From Hyphomonadaceae bacterium (GTDB lineage: Bacteria > Pseudomonadota > Alphaproteobacteria > Caulobacterales > Aquidulcibacteraceae), in assembly GCA_016791425.1 (NCBI GenBank), contig JAEUMQ010000004.1, positions 1-64,000 of the forward strand: DNA of 64,000 nt. Direction: 5' to 3'. Shown one piece after another: positions 16,023 through 24,933 of the stretch. The first letter of the stretch is position 1, and every line of letters starts with the position of its first letter. Under the pieces are notes generated by a model. It did not search any database, was not told where the DNA came from, and saw only the letters and a program-made list of their open reading frames with translations. Made by a program: the position numbers and the translations under genes.

Positions 16023-17557
16023 GTTCGGCCTCTGATGCGATAAGCATCCTTGGAGTTATGGCCCCGCACCGTGGCCTGTGTCGGCGTGGGTTCTAGCCAT
16101 CCGTGGGCGACCAGGGTTTCAATGATCGCCTTCGGCATACCCTTCTGGCGCGCCTCAGTGGGACCGTATTGTTGAATCGCGCGTGCGCTCACGTGCTCGT
16201 CCGGCCATACTTGAGGATCGACGATTTGGCGGCGGACGTGTTCCGCCAGGCGGATTTCCCCTGATACCGCAGCATCCCCGCTCATACGGCAGGCTTCTTC
16301 GAGGTAGAACTCGCCCAACTGGATGGCATGAAGCATGGTCGCTTCTGTGATCTCGCCTGCGGTCTCGTTGTTGAAGGCTTGCAGCACCGTCGCCAGACGG
16401 AAAATATTCTCGGCGATTTTGGCGCCGAACGCTCGATGCTCGGCCAAGCGATGCCCGTCCGCTAGGTCCTTCTCGACCTTATCGTGAATCTCCCGCCAAG
16501 CCGCTTCCGCTGTCGGAGCCCAGGGAAGGGGAGTAGGCACAAGCTCATTAGGCTTGTCCGTGCACTTGGGTTTGCGCTGCAGCAATTCGCGGACGCGGGT
16601 TTCGTAGGGGGCCAGCCTCTCCTGCAGATCGGACGGCGGCGGCCGATAGAGGCGCTTCCCCGCCAGCGTGGCAGGCTTGCTGACGAGAACGCGCGCGAGG
16701 TACCCCTGGGACTGCAGGATCGCGTCCCCAAGGAGAAGGTCCGACACCGCAGCCTGCATCATCAAGTGCGTTGAAAGCCTGCGGCCTGTCAGGCGGAGAT
16801 AGCCATCGCCGCCGCGCACGCGATCGATCGGATCGCCATCCCAGAACTTCGACAATGTCGACGTGAACTTCAGCCTATTGTCATCAGAGAGAGCGGTGCC
16901 GCCGATGCTTTGGCCGGCATCGTTGTTGGACCAATAGATCGACCCCGGAGCATCATGGCAGAATTTGATGAGCCCCTCGATGTTTGGATCGCCGACGATG
17001 TGCTGGGGTCGGATGGGTGGCGTTGGATCGGCACCAAGAGCGAAAAGCTCATCCTGTACTTGCGAAAAGTTCTTGGATTTCCCCGCCTTCTTGATCGCCT
17101 TCCTCGCTTCCGCCTTGGCCTCGCACGCCGCTCGCCACTTGCCGCAGGCGGCGGTGTATTCCTCTTGAAGCTCAGCTTGATAAGCCTCGACACACCGTAG
17201 CGCCATTCGATCGGCAGTCGACTTGCGCTCGCCTGACTCGGCGATCGTGATGAGCGCGAGGGAACAGGGCGACGAACCGGTGATCGGGTGCTTTGCATCA
17301 TAGTGCCCTTGCACCGCCAAAGCGGCCACGCCGAGGACGGCATGCGCCGCGATCGCGGGCGGACACTGCACTGCGCCGGCAATCGTCTTGGCTGCGGGGC
17401 CGAGAATGGCGCCGAGCGCCTCCATCGGATACGGGAGAGGATCACTCTTCGGGGGCAGCAGCGGGATCGGTTCGCTAGGAGCCGTTGCATGACCGTTGGC
17501 CGCGTCACCGAGCACGGCATTGACCATAGCGGCCACGTTGGGGCTGAGGTTAGTCAC
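16001..17557 (-). CDS. DUF3987 (YfjI-type) replication-associated protein
   Basis: The 518-residue protein resembles DUF3987 proteins, which accompany prim-pol genes on integrative elements and are thought to act as helicase- or primase-like replication factors. An N-terminal region (YPMEALGAILGPAAKTIA) is followed by a P-loop-like SGERKST at about residue 110, a charged coiled region and a long helical C-terminus. It starts at a GTG that overlaps the prim-pol stop by 8 bases, indicating coupled translation. The last codons lie in an iteron cluster. Confidence 0.75.
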   Translation of the reverse strand: MTNLSPNVAAMVNAVLGDAANGHATAPSEPIPLLPPKSDPLPYPMEALGAILGPAAKTIAGAVQCPPAIAAHAVLGVAALAVQGHYDAKHPITGSSPCSLALITIAESGERKSTADRMALRCVEAYQAELQEEYTAACGKWRAACEAKAEARKAIKKAGKSKNFSQVQDELFALGADPTPPIRPQHIVGDPNIEGLIKFCHDAPGSIYWSNNDAGQSIGGTALSDDNRLKFTSTLSKFWDGDPIDRVRGGDGYLRLTGRRLSTHLMMQAAVSDLLLGDAILQSQGYLARVLVSKPATLAGKRLYRPPPSDLQERLAPYETRVRELLQRKPKCTDKPNELVPTPLPWAPTAEAAWREIHDKVEKDLADGHRLAEHRAFGAKIAENIFRLATVLQAFNNETAGEITEATMLHAIQLGEFYLEEACRMSGDAAVSGEIRLAEHVRRQIVDPQVWPDEHVSARAIQQYGPTEARQKGMPKAIIETLVAHGWLEPTPTQATVRGHNSKDAYRIRGRTSSKVAE

Positions 17558-18470
17558 TACCGCCCCCTTCGATCCCGAGATTGCGGGGATGGCGCATTCC
17601 GGCCCGCAGGCCCGACTGGATCGTCGCGGCTACGCTTGCGGGACCGTCGTCAAGCGCCAACCCGTTGTCGTCGCAGGCGCGTTCGAGGAGACGCGCGACC
17701 AGCTCCATCGGAAGGAGCCCGGCGCCAATCAGCGTTCCAAGCTTGAATGCCGCCGTATTCAGCGTGGCGTTGCGCTCGCCGCGCTGGGCTGATGCGACGC
17801 GCATCAATTCGCCAACGAGCGCGCCGCGTGCATAGCGTGAGATCGTGCCAAGGAAAGGTGTCGGAGCGCTCGGAGGAGCAGCTGGCCGTTTGGGGCGCGA
17901 GATCAGAGCTTCAATCAGTCGCGCCGATGCGAGAGCTGGGCGTCGATGTGGGTTCGCCCACAAGTACTCGCCGCCGTCGCTTCTCCGGCTCGGCGGCGCC
18001 ATGATGTATCCGCCTTCTGCCCTGACATCGATCCCGGGCATGTCAGGCCCGAAGAGATTCACTCGGTTCCCAATCTTGACGCCCGCTGGCGCCCAACAAT
18101 GCAGATGAAATCCTCCGCTCGGCGTCGACACCATTGGCGCTTGCGCCAGTTCCGGATAGGCGCAGAGCAGGTAACTGTACTTTTTCGGGATCGATCCTGC
18201 GGGCTTAGGGTCACCATCTATAACGAAATGACCACCGGCGAGCGCTATGGCGATCATCGAAGGGGAGAGCTGCCTGAAAAGCTGCCTGGCCCGTTCGGGA
18301 TCGTTGGTTGCTTCCATGCGCCAAAGCGTCAGGGGCGTTTTGTCAATCGGCCGACACGGATGAACCGCGAATCCGGCAAGCGCGTATGCAACGGCGCTTT
18401 CGATGATCGAGCCTGAGGGCTCAGGCAAGAACGGGATTTGAGGGTTGAGTTGTTCCAGCTCATCAGACAT
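17550..18470 (-). CDS. Bifunctional primase/polymerase (prim-pol) domain protein
   Basis: The 306-residue protein opens with a prim-pol-like domain: AVAYALAGFAVHPC, the acidic VIDGDPK, STPSGGFHLHCW with its His, then IDVRAEGGYIMAPPS. A helical C-terminal part follows (GERNATLNTAAFKLG), as in proteins that start replication on phage-like islands. I start it at the second Met because GGAG is correctly spaced there; a 14-residue extension is possible. It is the middle gene of a minus-strand replication module. Confidence 0.8.
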   Translation of the reverse strand: MSDELEQLNPQIPFLPEPSGSIIESAVAYALAGFAVHPCRPIDKTPLTLWRMEATNDPERARQLFRQLSPSMIAIALAGGHFVIDGDPKPAGSIPKKYSYLLCAYPELAQAPMVSTPSGGFHLHCWAPAGVKIGNRVNLFGPDMPGIDVRAEGGYIMAPPSRRSDGGEYLWANPHRRPALASARLIEALISRPKRPAAPPSAPTPFLGTISRYARGALVGELMRVASAQRGERNATLNTAAFKLGTLIGAGLLPMELVARLLERACDDNGLALDDGPASVAATIQSGLRAGMRHPRNLGIEGGGSD

Positions 18471-18522
18471 GATGAGTGCTCCATTTGGCGAAATCGAATG
18501 GGGTTTCCGCATCGCGCACGAG

Positions 18523-18550
18523 CCGCCCGACCTGCCAGTCGGGCGGTTTT
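18523..18550 (+). terminator. Hairpin with T-tract
   Basis: CCGCCCGAC-CTGCCA-GTCGGGCGG forms a perfect 9-bp stem followed by TTTT on the plus strand. It lies between the prim-pol start and the end of the HTH gene. As the flanking genes run on the minus strand, it would stop plus-strand transcription or act as a structured leader for prim-pol. Confidence 0.6.
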
Positions 18551-18555
18551 CGTTT

Positions 18556-18885
18556 CTAAGGAGGGCGCTGAAGCGCCTGTTCTTGGCTCACTGATTTTGA
18601 TTGAGGGCACTTACCCGTCCGACGCCGCGCGACGGGAGACGCGGGCGTCCAACGCGGGTGTGAGACCAGCCAAATCAGCGCCTGGCGCGTATTGACCAGT
18701 GTGCGGCGACCGACCCGAAACCCCGAAAGCTCGCCTCGCGCGAGCGCGTCGTAGATCGTCGTCTGACCGATATCGAGCAACGCGCTAAGCGTCTTGATCG
18801 TCGACGCATACGGTGGCTCGGCGCCGCCCAGCAATGCGCGGACACGCGCTTCGATTTCGTCAGCCGGAAGTCTTTCGCCTGCCAT
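18556..18885 (-). CDS. Excisionase/AlpA-like helix-turn-helix protein
   Basis: The 109-residue protein has a MerR/AlpA-type HTH (STIKTLSALLDIGQTTIYDALARGELSGFRVGRRTLV) and a basic tail. In this position, between integrase and prim-pol, such proteins act as excisionase or as regulators of element genes. The ATG has a GAGGG site. A T-tailed hairpin lies after its stop on the opposite strand. Confidence 0.75.
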   Translation of the reverse strand: MAGERLPADEIEARVRALLGGAEPPYASTIKTLSALLDIGQTTIYDALARGELSGFRVGRRTLVNTRQALIWLVSHPRWTPASPVARRRTGKCPQSKSVSQEQALQRPP

Positions 18886-18947
18886 CGCCCTCGAACGTGG
18901 CCGAGTCCTTAGGCGCTCACACTGTGTTTATTTGGGCGAATTCTTGC

Positions 18948-19664
18948 CTAGATAGCCCCCGCCTCGTTCGACTGTTTCTTCGCGGCCTTGATGGCGTCGA
19001 TGAAGCGATTGCCGGAGATGCAGTCCAAAAGCTCCTTGTTGGGGCTCGCACTGTGGTTTGCGGATGCGTGCAGCACAAGCTTCCTCAGCAAGCCATAAAG
19101 CTCGGCCTTGGGCTTCGTTCCCCCCTTTTCGTCGGGCTCCAGGACCTGCAGCGGCCAAGCCCCGGTCCCCTCGCGCCAATCGAGAACTGACGCGAAGAAG
19201 AATTTGTTAGCGGCATCATTCGCGGGCTTCGCGCCCGTGTATTTTGCTGCAAAGCTGCCGATCCCCTCGCTCCAAAAATGGACCGCATCGTCCAGGAGCC
19301 GGGGGCGATGAACATCCGGACCACTCTGCCTGAGCCAGTCGTCCAGTGCCAAATTGGTGTGACCATCCAACTTGGCGCGCGCTTCCTGGAATCTCTGCAG
19401 CGCCGTCACCATGCTCTTAAGCGCTCTTTGGTTACTCTTTGCCGGGTTCACGGACAGCTTCGGCGATGCATAGACAGCTGCGCGCCACGCTATCCGGTGG
19501 GCTAAGCGAACAATCAGCGGCTCCGCCGGATCGGCGCCGTGCTCCAACGCTTCTTGCTTGATTGCATGCTTGAGGTCGTCGATGAGCGTTTCGGGGAAAG
19601 CGTCCTTGGCGAGTAGACCTACGGCGTCATTCCCCGTCGCCATGAATGAAGGCAGCTTTTTCAT
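18948..19664 (-). CDS. Hypothetical protein coupled to the integrase
   Basis: The 238-residue soluble, mostly helical protein has a Lys/Ala-rich middle part and AVHFWSEGIGSFAAKYTG and GGTKPKAELYGLLRKLVLHAS segments. I do not recognise a family. Its ATG overlaps the integrase stop by four bases (ATGA) with no separate ribosome site, so it depends on integrase translation. Confidence 0.65.
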   Translation of the reverse strand: MKKLPSFMATGNDAVGLLAKDAFPETLIDDLKHAIKQEALEHGADPAEPLIVRLAHRIAWRAAVYASPKLSVNPAKSNQRALKSMVTALQRFQEARAKLDGHTNLALDDWLRQSGPDVHRPRLLDDAVHFWSEGIGSFAAKYTGAKPANDAANKFFFASVLDWREGTGAWPLQVLEPDEKGGTKPKAELYGLLRKLVLHASANHSASPNKELLDCISGNRFIDAIKAAKKQSNEAGAI

Positions 19665-20902
19665 TTGGGTTGCGCCGTGGCGGATGCCGGCCGTTGCGCA
19701 CCGAGGCAGAACGCTGCCCACTCCGCCATCATCAGGCGCCGCTTCTCGAAGAGGTCACCCCGCCTATAAGCGGCCTCAGTCTTATCTCCGATCACATGCG
19801 CCAAGGCCGCCTCCGCGACCTCCCTCGCATAGTTCGTTTGCTCGGCGGTCCAATCGCGGAAGGTCGATCGGAAGCCATGAACTGTGAGGCCCCGACGATT
19901 CATCCGTTTCAGCACGGCAAGGCACGCCATGTTCGAAAGGGGCGCGCTATCGCCGTTGCCTGGGAACACCCAGCTCGTCGATCCCAGAAGTCTGAGGCGT
20001 TCGAGCAGTTCGACGGATTGTGCGGAGAGTGGAACGCGGTGCTCCCGTCCCGCTTTCATGCGCTCGCCAGGAATGGTCCACACGGCCTTGTCCAAGTCGA
20101 TCTCGTTCCACTCCGCGCGCAACGCCTCATTCGTGCGGGTCGCGGTCAGGATTAGAAACTCGAACGCAATGGGCGCCAGCCCGCCGACGGCCCGCAACCT
20201 CGCAACAAACGCCGGCAGCTCCGCGTAGGGGAGGGCGGGATGATGCCGGACCTTCTGAACCCTGGCCCGGGGCGGCAACGCCTTCTGCAAGTGGCCCCTC
20301 CACCGCGCAGGGTTATCGCCGACGCGATAGCCTCGCACCGTGGCCCAATCGAGAATCGCCTCGATCCTCTGGCGTACCCTCGAAGCGGTCTCCGTTTTCT
20401 GCGACCAGATCGGGTCCAGGGCCTTCATGATCATTGCGACGTCGATCGAGGCAACGGCCGCGTCGCCGAATACCGGGTGCGCGTAAGCATCAAGCGTCGA
20501 GGACCACTGCGCCGCATGCTTGGCGTTGCGCCATCCCGCTTCGTGAGTCGCGATGTAGTTCGCCGCGCATTGGCGAAAGGTCATTGCTTTCGCGGCGTCC
20601 GTCGCCGCCCGAGCCCGCTTCAGCTTACGCTCTTCAATAGGATCGACGCCTTCGCGAACCTGTTTCCGAGCTACGTCCGCTTCAGCGCGGGCGTCGACGA
20701 GGGCGACATCAAGAGCTGATCCCAAGCCCATCTCTCGCGATCGCCCGCTTGGCGCGCGATAGCGTAGAACCCAAGAACGACGGGGCGTATTGTCGACGCC
20801 GGTCGTCACCTGCATGAAGAGACCGCCGCCATCCGGGTACAATCCCGGCTCGCGCAGCTGCCGCACCATCGCTGCAGTGAGACGATTGCGAGTTCTGCGC
20901 AC
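19661..20902 (-). CDS. int: P4-type tyrosine integrase
   Basis: The 413-residue recombinase has an N-terminal DUF4102-type arm-binding domain (about 1-95), a SAM-like core-binding domain (about 105-200) and a C-terminal catalytic domain. The catalytic set is visible: Arg256 (TATRTNE), His342-x-x-Arg345 (HGFRSTF), His369 (LAHVIG) and the nucleophile Tyr379 (AAYRRGD). It would catalyse integration and excision of the element to its left. The start is GTG with AGGG upstream. Direct repeats and a candidate attachment region lie just upstream. Confidence 0.88.
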   Translation of the reverse strand: MRRTRNRLTAAMVRQLREPGLYPDGGGLFMQVTTGVDNTPRRSWVLRYRAPSGRSREMGLGSALDVALVDARAEADVARKQVREGVDPIEERKLKRARAATDAAKAMTFRQCAANYIATHEAGWRNAKHAAQWSSTLDAYAHPVFGDAAVASIDVAMIMKALDPIWSQKTETASRVRQRIEAILDWATVRGYRVGDNPARWRGHLQKALPPRARVQKVRHHPALPYAELPAFVARLRAVGGLAPIAFEFLILTATRTNEALRAEWNEIDLDKAVWTIPGERMKAGREHRVPLSAQSVELLERLRLLGSTSWVFPGNGDSAPLSNMACLAVLKRMNRRGLTVHGFRSTFRDWTAEQTNYAREVAEAALAHVIGDKTEAAYRRGDLFEKRRLMMAEWAAFCLGAQRPASATAQPK

Positions 20903-20975
20903 GTTCGCGCCCTACCCATATTCGCGACCGAACCTGCTACCCCATCGCCTACCCAATTTTGGAGCCCGATTGACG

Positions 20976-21103
20976 GCGAAGGACAGCGAAGGCCGACAAA
21001 AACGTCAGGTGGGCGTGCGGTCAATAAGAATTTGATCTTGCACGGAATTCTGAAGGCTAGCGAAGGCTGGCGGAGCCTTTAAAATCAGACTCTCTCTCCG
21101 CCA
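20976..21103. other. Candidate attachment region with arm-type repeats
   Basis: Upstream of the integrase, GCGAAGG occurs at 20976, 20986 and 21060, with the close variant TGAAGGC at 21051, as expected for integrase arm sites. A perfect inverted repeat, TGGCGGAG (21068-21075) and CTCCGCCA (21096-21103), follows. The end ACTCTCTCTCCGCCA resembles the 3' end of a tRNA-Ser gene, a common P4-integrase target, but no full tRNA is present. The remaining bases to 21253 show nothing. Confidence 0.45.
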
Positions 21104-21253
21104 TCGTCTCAGCCCGCTGAGGCGCCGCGCCTGATTTCTCTCGTTCTCGGCGGTGGCTCCTCGGCCATCCCGCCATCCGGGCCACGATGGCCTTGTGGCG
21201 CGCCAGGCTACGGAAGTGCAAAGTCGACGAGGATTTCGCAGACGCGCAACGCG

Positions 21254-21967
21254 CTACGCGAGCAGCGCCGCGCCGGCTTCTGCCGCCGTCGCCACGCCCA
21301 GCGCCAGCGTCGCGATCCCGGTCACCGCCTGGATCGCCGTGTTCGCGGCAACCAGCCGCCGCGCGGTGAACGTCAATGGTAGCGCCACCGCCGCGCTGAA
21401 CGCCGCCATGCCGAGCATCGAGCCGATGCCGAAAAGCACGATATAGCCGAGGCCGAGGAGCGGTTCGTCGATCGTGGCCGCGGTAAGCACGACGAGTGCG
21501 CCCGATCCCGCCATCCCGTGCATGAGCCCGACCGCGAACGTGCGCCAGGTCGGGCCGGACTTGTGCGCGTGCGCGTGATCGAGCGTCGCATGCGGCTCTT
21601 GTTCGCCCGCATGGCTGTGCGCGTGCAGATGCAGGCTGCGCCCGTCATGGCTGTGCGCGTGCCAGTGGATGCGGCCCGACCACAACCGCCAGAGCACGTG
21701 CCCGCCGAGCAGCATGAGCATGATCCCGACGCCGCCTTCGAGCGCCGCGCCCAGCCTGTCATTGATCGTCACATTGAGCAGGATGGCGCTGCCGGCCACC
21801 AGGAAGAGCGTGATCGTGTGCCCGAGACCCCACGTCGCGCCATGCAGCGAGATGCGCTTGAGCCCCGTCTGCCCGGCTGCGAGACTGGAGACGGCGGCCA
21901 TGTGATCGGGTTCGAAGGCGTGGCGAGCGCCGATCAGGAGCCCCAGCGCGAGCACGGAAAGCATCAT
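21254..21967 (-). CDS. Nickel/cobalt transporter-like membrane protein
   Basis: The 237-residue protein has about six transmembrane segments, the H-x4-D-H metal motif in helix one (RHAFEPDH) and a cytoplasmic or periplasmic loop with over ten histidines (HWHAHSHDG...HLHAHSHAG). This matches NiCoT/RcnA-like proteins that move Ni or Co across the inner membrane. The direction of transport cannot be told. A GTG 16 codons earlier is an alternative start. It is the first gene outside the integrated element. Confidence 0.75.
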   Translation of the reverse strand: MMLSVLALGLLIGARHAFEPDHMAAVSSLAAGQTGLKRISLHGATWGLGHTITLFLVAGSAILLNVTINDRLGAALEGGVGIMLMLLGGHVLWRLWSGRIHWHAHSHDGRSLHLHAHSHAGEQEPHATLDHAHAHKSGPTWRTFAVGLMHGMAGSGALVVLTAATIDEPLLGLGYIVLFGIGSMLGMAAFSAAVALPLTFTARRLVAANTAIQAVTGIATLALGVATAAEAGAALLA

Positions 21968-22117
21968 GGATGCGCCTGACCGTAGCCATCCCCGCAGCCG
22001 ATCGCCAGTCTCCACGAGGCTGGCCCTGGCGGCGTCAGCGATTGCGCGCGCCGCGCTTGGCGTCCAAAAGAATATAGCATTAGATCGTTATGAGGTCGGC
22101 CGCGGTCCGATGCAAGC

Positions 22118-23260
22118 ATGAGGGCGGGCGCCGTGGCGGAGAGCGGCAGTGAGGGAGAAGGCGGCGCCGAGGAGGTGCTCCGGTTCGAAGCGGTCACGCG
22201 CCGTTTCGACGGCGCCGTCGTGGTCGATGCGATCGAGCTGGCGCTGCGCAGGGGCGAGATCTTGGCGCTGCTGGGCCCCTCCGGCTGCGGCAAGACGACG
22301 ACGCTGCGCATGGCGATTGGCCTTGAGCGCAGCTCGGCCGGCCGGATCATGCATGGCGGCGTCGCCGTCGATGCGCCGGCCGAGCGGATCTTCGCGCCGC
22401 CCGAGCGTCGCAACATGGGCATCGTCTTCCAGTCGTACGCCGTCTGGCCGCACCTCAGCGTGTTCGAGAACGTCGCCTTTCCACTCCGCACACGGAAGGT
22501 CGCCGAGCCGGAGATCGAGGCGCGCGTGCGCGCGTCGCTGGCGCGCGTCGGCATGCAGGATTTCGCCGAACGTCCAGGCGGCAAGCTCTCCGGCGGCCAG
22601 CAGCAGCGGGTCGCCATCGCCCGCAGCCTCGTCTACGAGCCCCAGGTCCTGCTGCTCGACGAGCCGTTCTCCAATCTCGACGCGCACCTGCGCCATCAGG
22701 TCCGCCGCGACCTGCGCCAATTGCAGCGGGAGCTTGGGCTCTCCATCCTGTTCGTCACCCACGATCAGGCCGAGGCCCTGGCGATCTCCGATCGCGTCGC
22801 CATCATGCGCGCCGGACGCATCGAGCAGATCGGCGCGCCGCAGGATCTGTATGAGCGCCCGCAAACGCCCTTCGTACGGGACTTCCTCGGCCGTTGGGTG
22901 AAGCTTGCCGCCGCCGTCGACGCCGTCCGCGGGGGCGAGACCCACGTGGCGCTGGCCGATGGCGCTACAATCGTCGCGCTCCAAGGAGGGCATGCCCCGG
23001 GGGCCCGCGTGCTGGTCGCGGTCCGACCCGAACGGATCGCCTTTGTCGCGGACGATGGCCGGGCGCCCCGCAACGCCATTGCCGCAACCATCCGCGCCCT
23101 GCACTTCCTCGGCGACCAGTACGAGGCCGAGCTTGCCTTCGCCTCCGGCGAGACGGCGCACGTCTTTCTGCCGGCCGTCGGCGGCTGGCGCGAAGGGCAA
23201 ACCATCCGGCTCGAGCTTGCGCCGGAAGCCATCCATCTCTGGCCGGCGGAAGAAGCGTGA
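22118..23260 (+). CDS. ABC transporter ATP-binding protein
   Basis: The 380-residue protein has Walker A GPSGCGKTT, Q-loop FQSYAVWPH, signature LSGGQQQR, Walker B LLLDEPFSNLD and the switch His in FVTHDQ, then a C-terminal TOBE-like regulatory domain. It belongs to the spermidine/iron/thiamine importer class. The permease start overlaps its stop (GTGA), so the three genes form one operon. The substrate is not determined by sequence; the catabolic neighbourhood suggests an organic anion or iron supply for Rieske enzymes. Confidence 0.85.
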   Translation: MRAGAVAESGSEGEGGAEEVLRFEAVTRRFDGAVVVDAIELALRRGEILALLGPSGCGKTTTLRMAIGLERSSAGRIMHGGVAVDAPAERIFAPPERRNMGIVFQSYAVWPHLSVFENVAFPLRTRKVAEPEIEARVRASLARVGMQDFAERPGGKLSGGQQQRVAIARSLVYEPQVLLLDEPFSNLDAHLRHQVRRDLRQLQRELGLSILFVTHDQAEALAISDRVAIMRAGRIEQIGAPQDLYERPQTPFVRDFLGRWVKLAAAVDAVRGGETHVALADGATIVALQGGHAPGARVLVAVRPERIAFVADDGRAPRNAIAATIRALHFLGDQYEAELAFASGETAHVFLPAVGGWREGQTIRLELAPEAIHLWPAEEA

Positions 23261-24933
23261 GAGCGCTGCCGCTTTATGCGCTGCTCCTCGGCGCCGGCTT
23301 CTTCCTGGTCGCGCCGGTCGCCAGCGTCGTCGCCACAAGCTTCAATGTCGCTGAGCTCGGCCGCTCCTATTCCTTCGGCTTCGGCCATTGGCGCGAGGTC
23401 TTCGCCGAGCCGGCGATGCGCGACGCACTGCTCAACACCGCCACGCTCAGCATCGCGCGCCAGGCCATCGGCCTCAGCCTCGGCGCGATGATCGCCTGGC
23501 TTATCGCGCGCACCGATCTGCCTTGGCGCCGCACGCTGGAAGTCGGATTCTGGATCGCGCTCTTCATGCCGCCCTTGCCCGCCGCGCTCGCCTGGGTGCT
23601 GCTGCTGCAGGGCTCGAGCGGCCTCGTCAATCGCGCGCTCTTTGAGCTTCCCTTCGTCGATGCGCCGGTCTTCGGCCTTTATTCCTGGTGGGGCATCGTC
23701 TGGGTGCACATCATGGGTGCGACCCTGGCGCTCAAGGTGTTCCTGCTCGTGCCCGCTTTCCGCGCGCTCGATTCCAGCCTGGAGGACGCCGCGCGCGCCA
23801 GCGGCGCCGGCCTCGCGCGCACCTTTACGAAGATCGTGCTGCCGATGATGGCCCCCGCGATCCTCGCGATTGGCCTCATCGGCCTCGTGCGCTCCATGCA
23901 GGCTTTCGAGGTGGAGCTCATCCTCGGCGCGCCGGCCGGCATCGACGTCTACAGCACCTTCATCTACCGCGCGATGACGCGCGAACCACCCGAGCCGGGG
24001 CTGTCGAGCGCACTCTCAGTGCTCTTCATCCTCACGCTCGCGCCGCTCGTGCTCATTCAGCAATGGTACGGCCGCCGGCGCGCCCACGCCTCGCTCACCG
24101 GCCGCGCCCGTTCGCGCCGCCAGCCGCTCGGCCGCGCCAAATGGCCTGCCTTCGCTCTTGTCGCCGCGCTGCTCTTCCTGATGACGCTCGCGCCGCTTGG
24201 CATGTTGCTCATGGGCACGTTCATGCACATGTTCGGCATCTTCGACATGCCGAATCCCTGGACGCTCGACAATTGGCGCGAGGCGCTCACCCGCGGCGAC
24301 GCACTGCGCGCGCTCGGCAACACCCTTCAGCTCGGAATCGCAGCTGCGCTCTGCGGCATGATCCTCTTCACGCTCATGGCCTATGTCGTCGTGCGCTCGC
24401 GCAGCCGCGCGGCGCGTCTGCTCGATCTCCTGACCTGGGCGCCTGTGCTTGTGCCCGGCGTGGTGCTGAGCCTTGGCCTCTTGCAGGTGTTCACCGGCTC
24501 ATCCGCATTCCGCGCGCTCTACGGCACCATCGCCAGCATGACGATCGCCGTCCTCGTCAGCACCGCGACGGTCGGCGTGCAATTCCTGAAGACGACCATG
24601 CGCCAGATCGGCCCGGAGCTCGAGGAAGCGGGCCTCGCCAGCGGCGGTTCGCGTCTCTACGTCCTCCGCCGCATCGTGCTGCCGCTCATCGCGCCGTCGA
24701 TCGCGGTGATCGGCCTGGAGACCTTCGCGGCCGCCAACGTCGCGGTGAGCGCGGTGGCGTTTCTCGGCGTCGGCCCGACGCAGCCGCTGTCGATGCTGCA
24801 GCTCAATCTGCTGAACTCCGGCCAGCTGGAGACCGCCGCTGTCGTCGGCGTGGTGATCATGAGCCTGACCATCGTTTCCGCGCTCCTGGCGCGCTGGCTC
24901 GCCGATCGCCAAGGCCTGGAGACCGAGGCGTGA
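23257..24933 (+). CDS. ABC transporter permease, two fused domains
   Basis: The 558-residue membrane protein contains two MetI-type permease domains joined in one chain (about 1-270 and 290-558), with about 12 transmembrane helices. Each half has an EAA-like loop: EDAARASGAGLARTF in the first, EEAGLASGGSRLYVL in the second. Fused permeases are typical of FbpB/ThiP-type importers. The GTG start overlaps the ATPase stop, and its stop overlaps the binding-protein start. Confidence 0.85.
   Translation: MRALPLYALLLGAGFFLVAPVASVVATSFNVAELGRSYSFGFGHWREVFAEPAMRDALLNTATLSIARQAIGLSLGAMIAWLIARTDLPWRRTLEVGFWIALFMPPLPAALAWVLLLQGSSGLVNRALFELPFVDAPVFGLYSWWGIVWVHIMGATLALKVFLLVPAFRALDSSLEDAARASGAGLARTFTKIVLPMMAPAILAIGLIGLVRSMQAFEVELILGAPAGIDVYSTFIYRAMTREPPEPGLSSALSVLFILTLAPLVLIQQWYGRRRAHASLTGRARSRRQPLGRAKWPAFALVAALLFLMTLAPLGMLLMGTFMHMFGIFDMPNPWTLDNWREALTRGDALRALGNTLQLGIAAALCGMILFTLMAYVVVRSRSRAARLLDLLTWAPVLVPGVVLSLGLLQVFTGSSAFRALYGTIASMTIAVLVSTATVGVQFLKTTMRQIGPELEEAGLASGGSRLYVLRRIVLPLIAPSIAVIGLETFAAANVAVSAVAFLGVGPTQPLSMLQLNLLNSGQLETAAVVGVVIMSLTIVSALLARWLADRQGLETEA

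Noticed and set aside
21086-21103. Complete tRNA-Ser gene at the right end of the element
   Set aside because: Only a 3'-end-like string is present; no acceptor 5' strand, D-arm, anticodon arm or T-arm can be formed.
22088-23709. Large minus-strand frames over the ABC genes
   Set aside because: They are mirror frames of high-GC coding DNA; the plus-strand products have complete ABC motifs.
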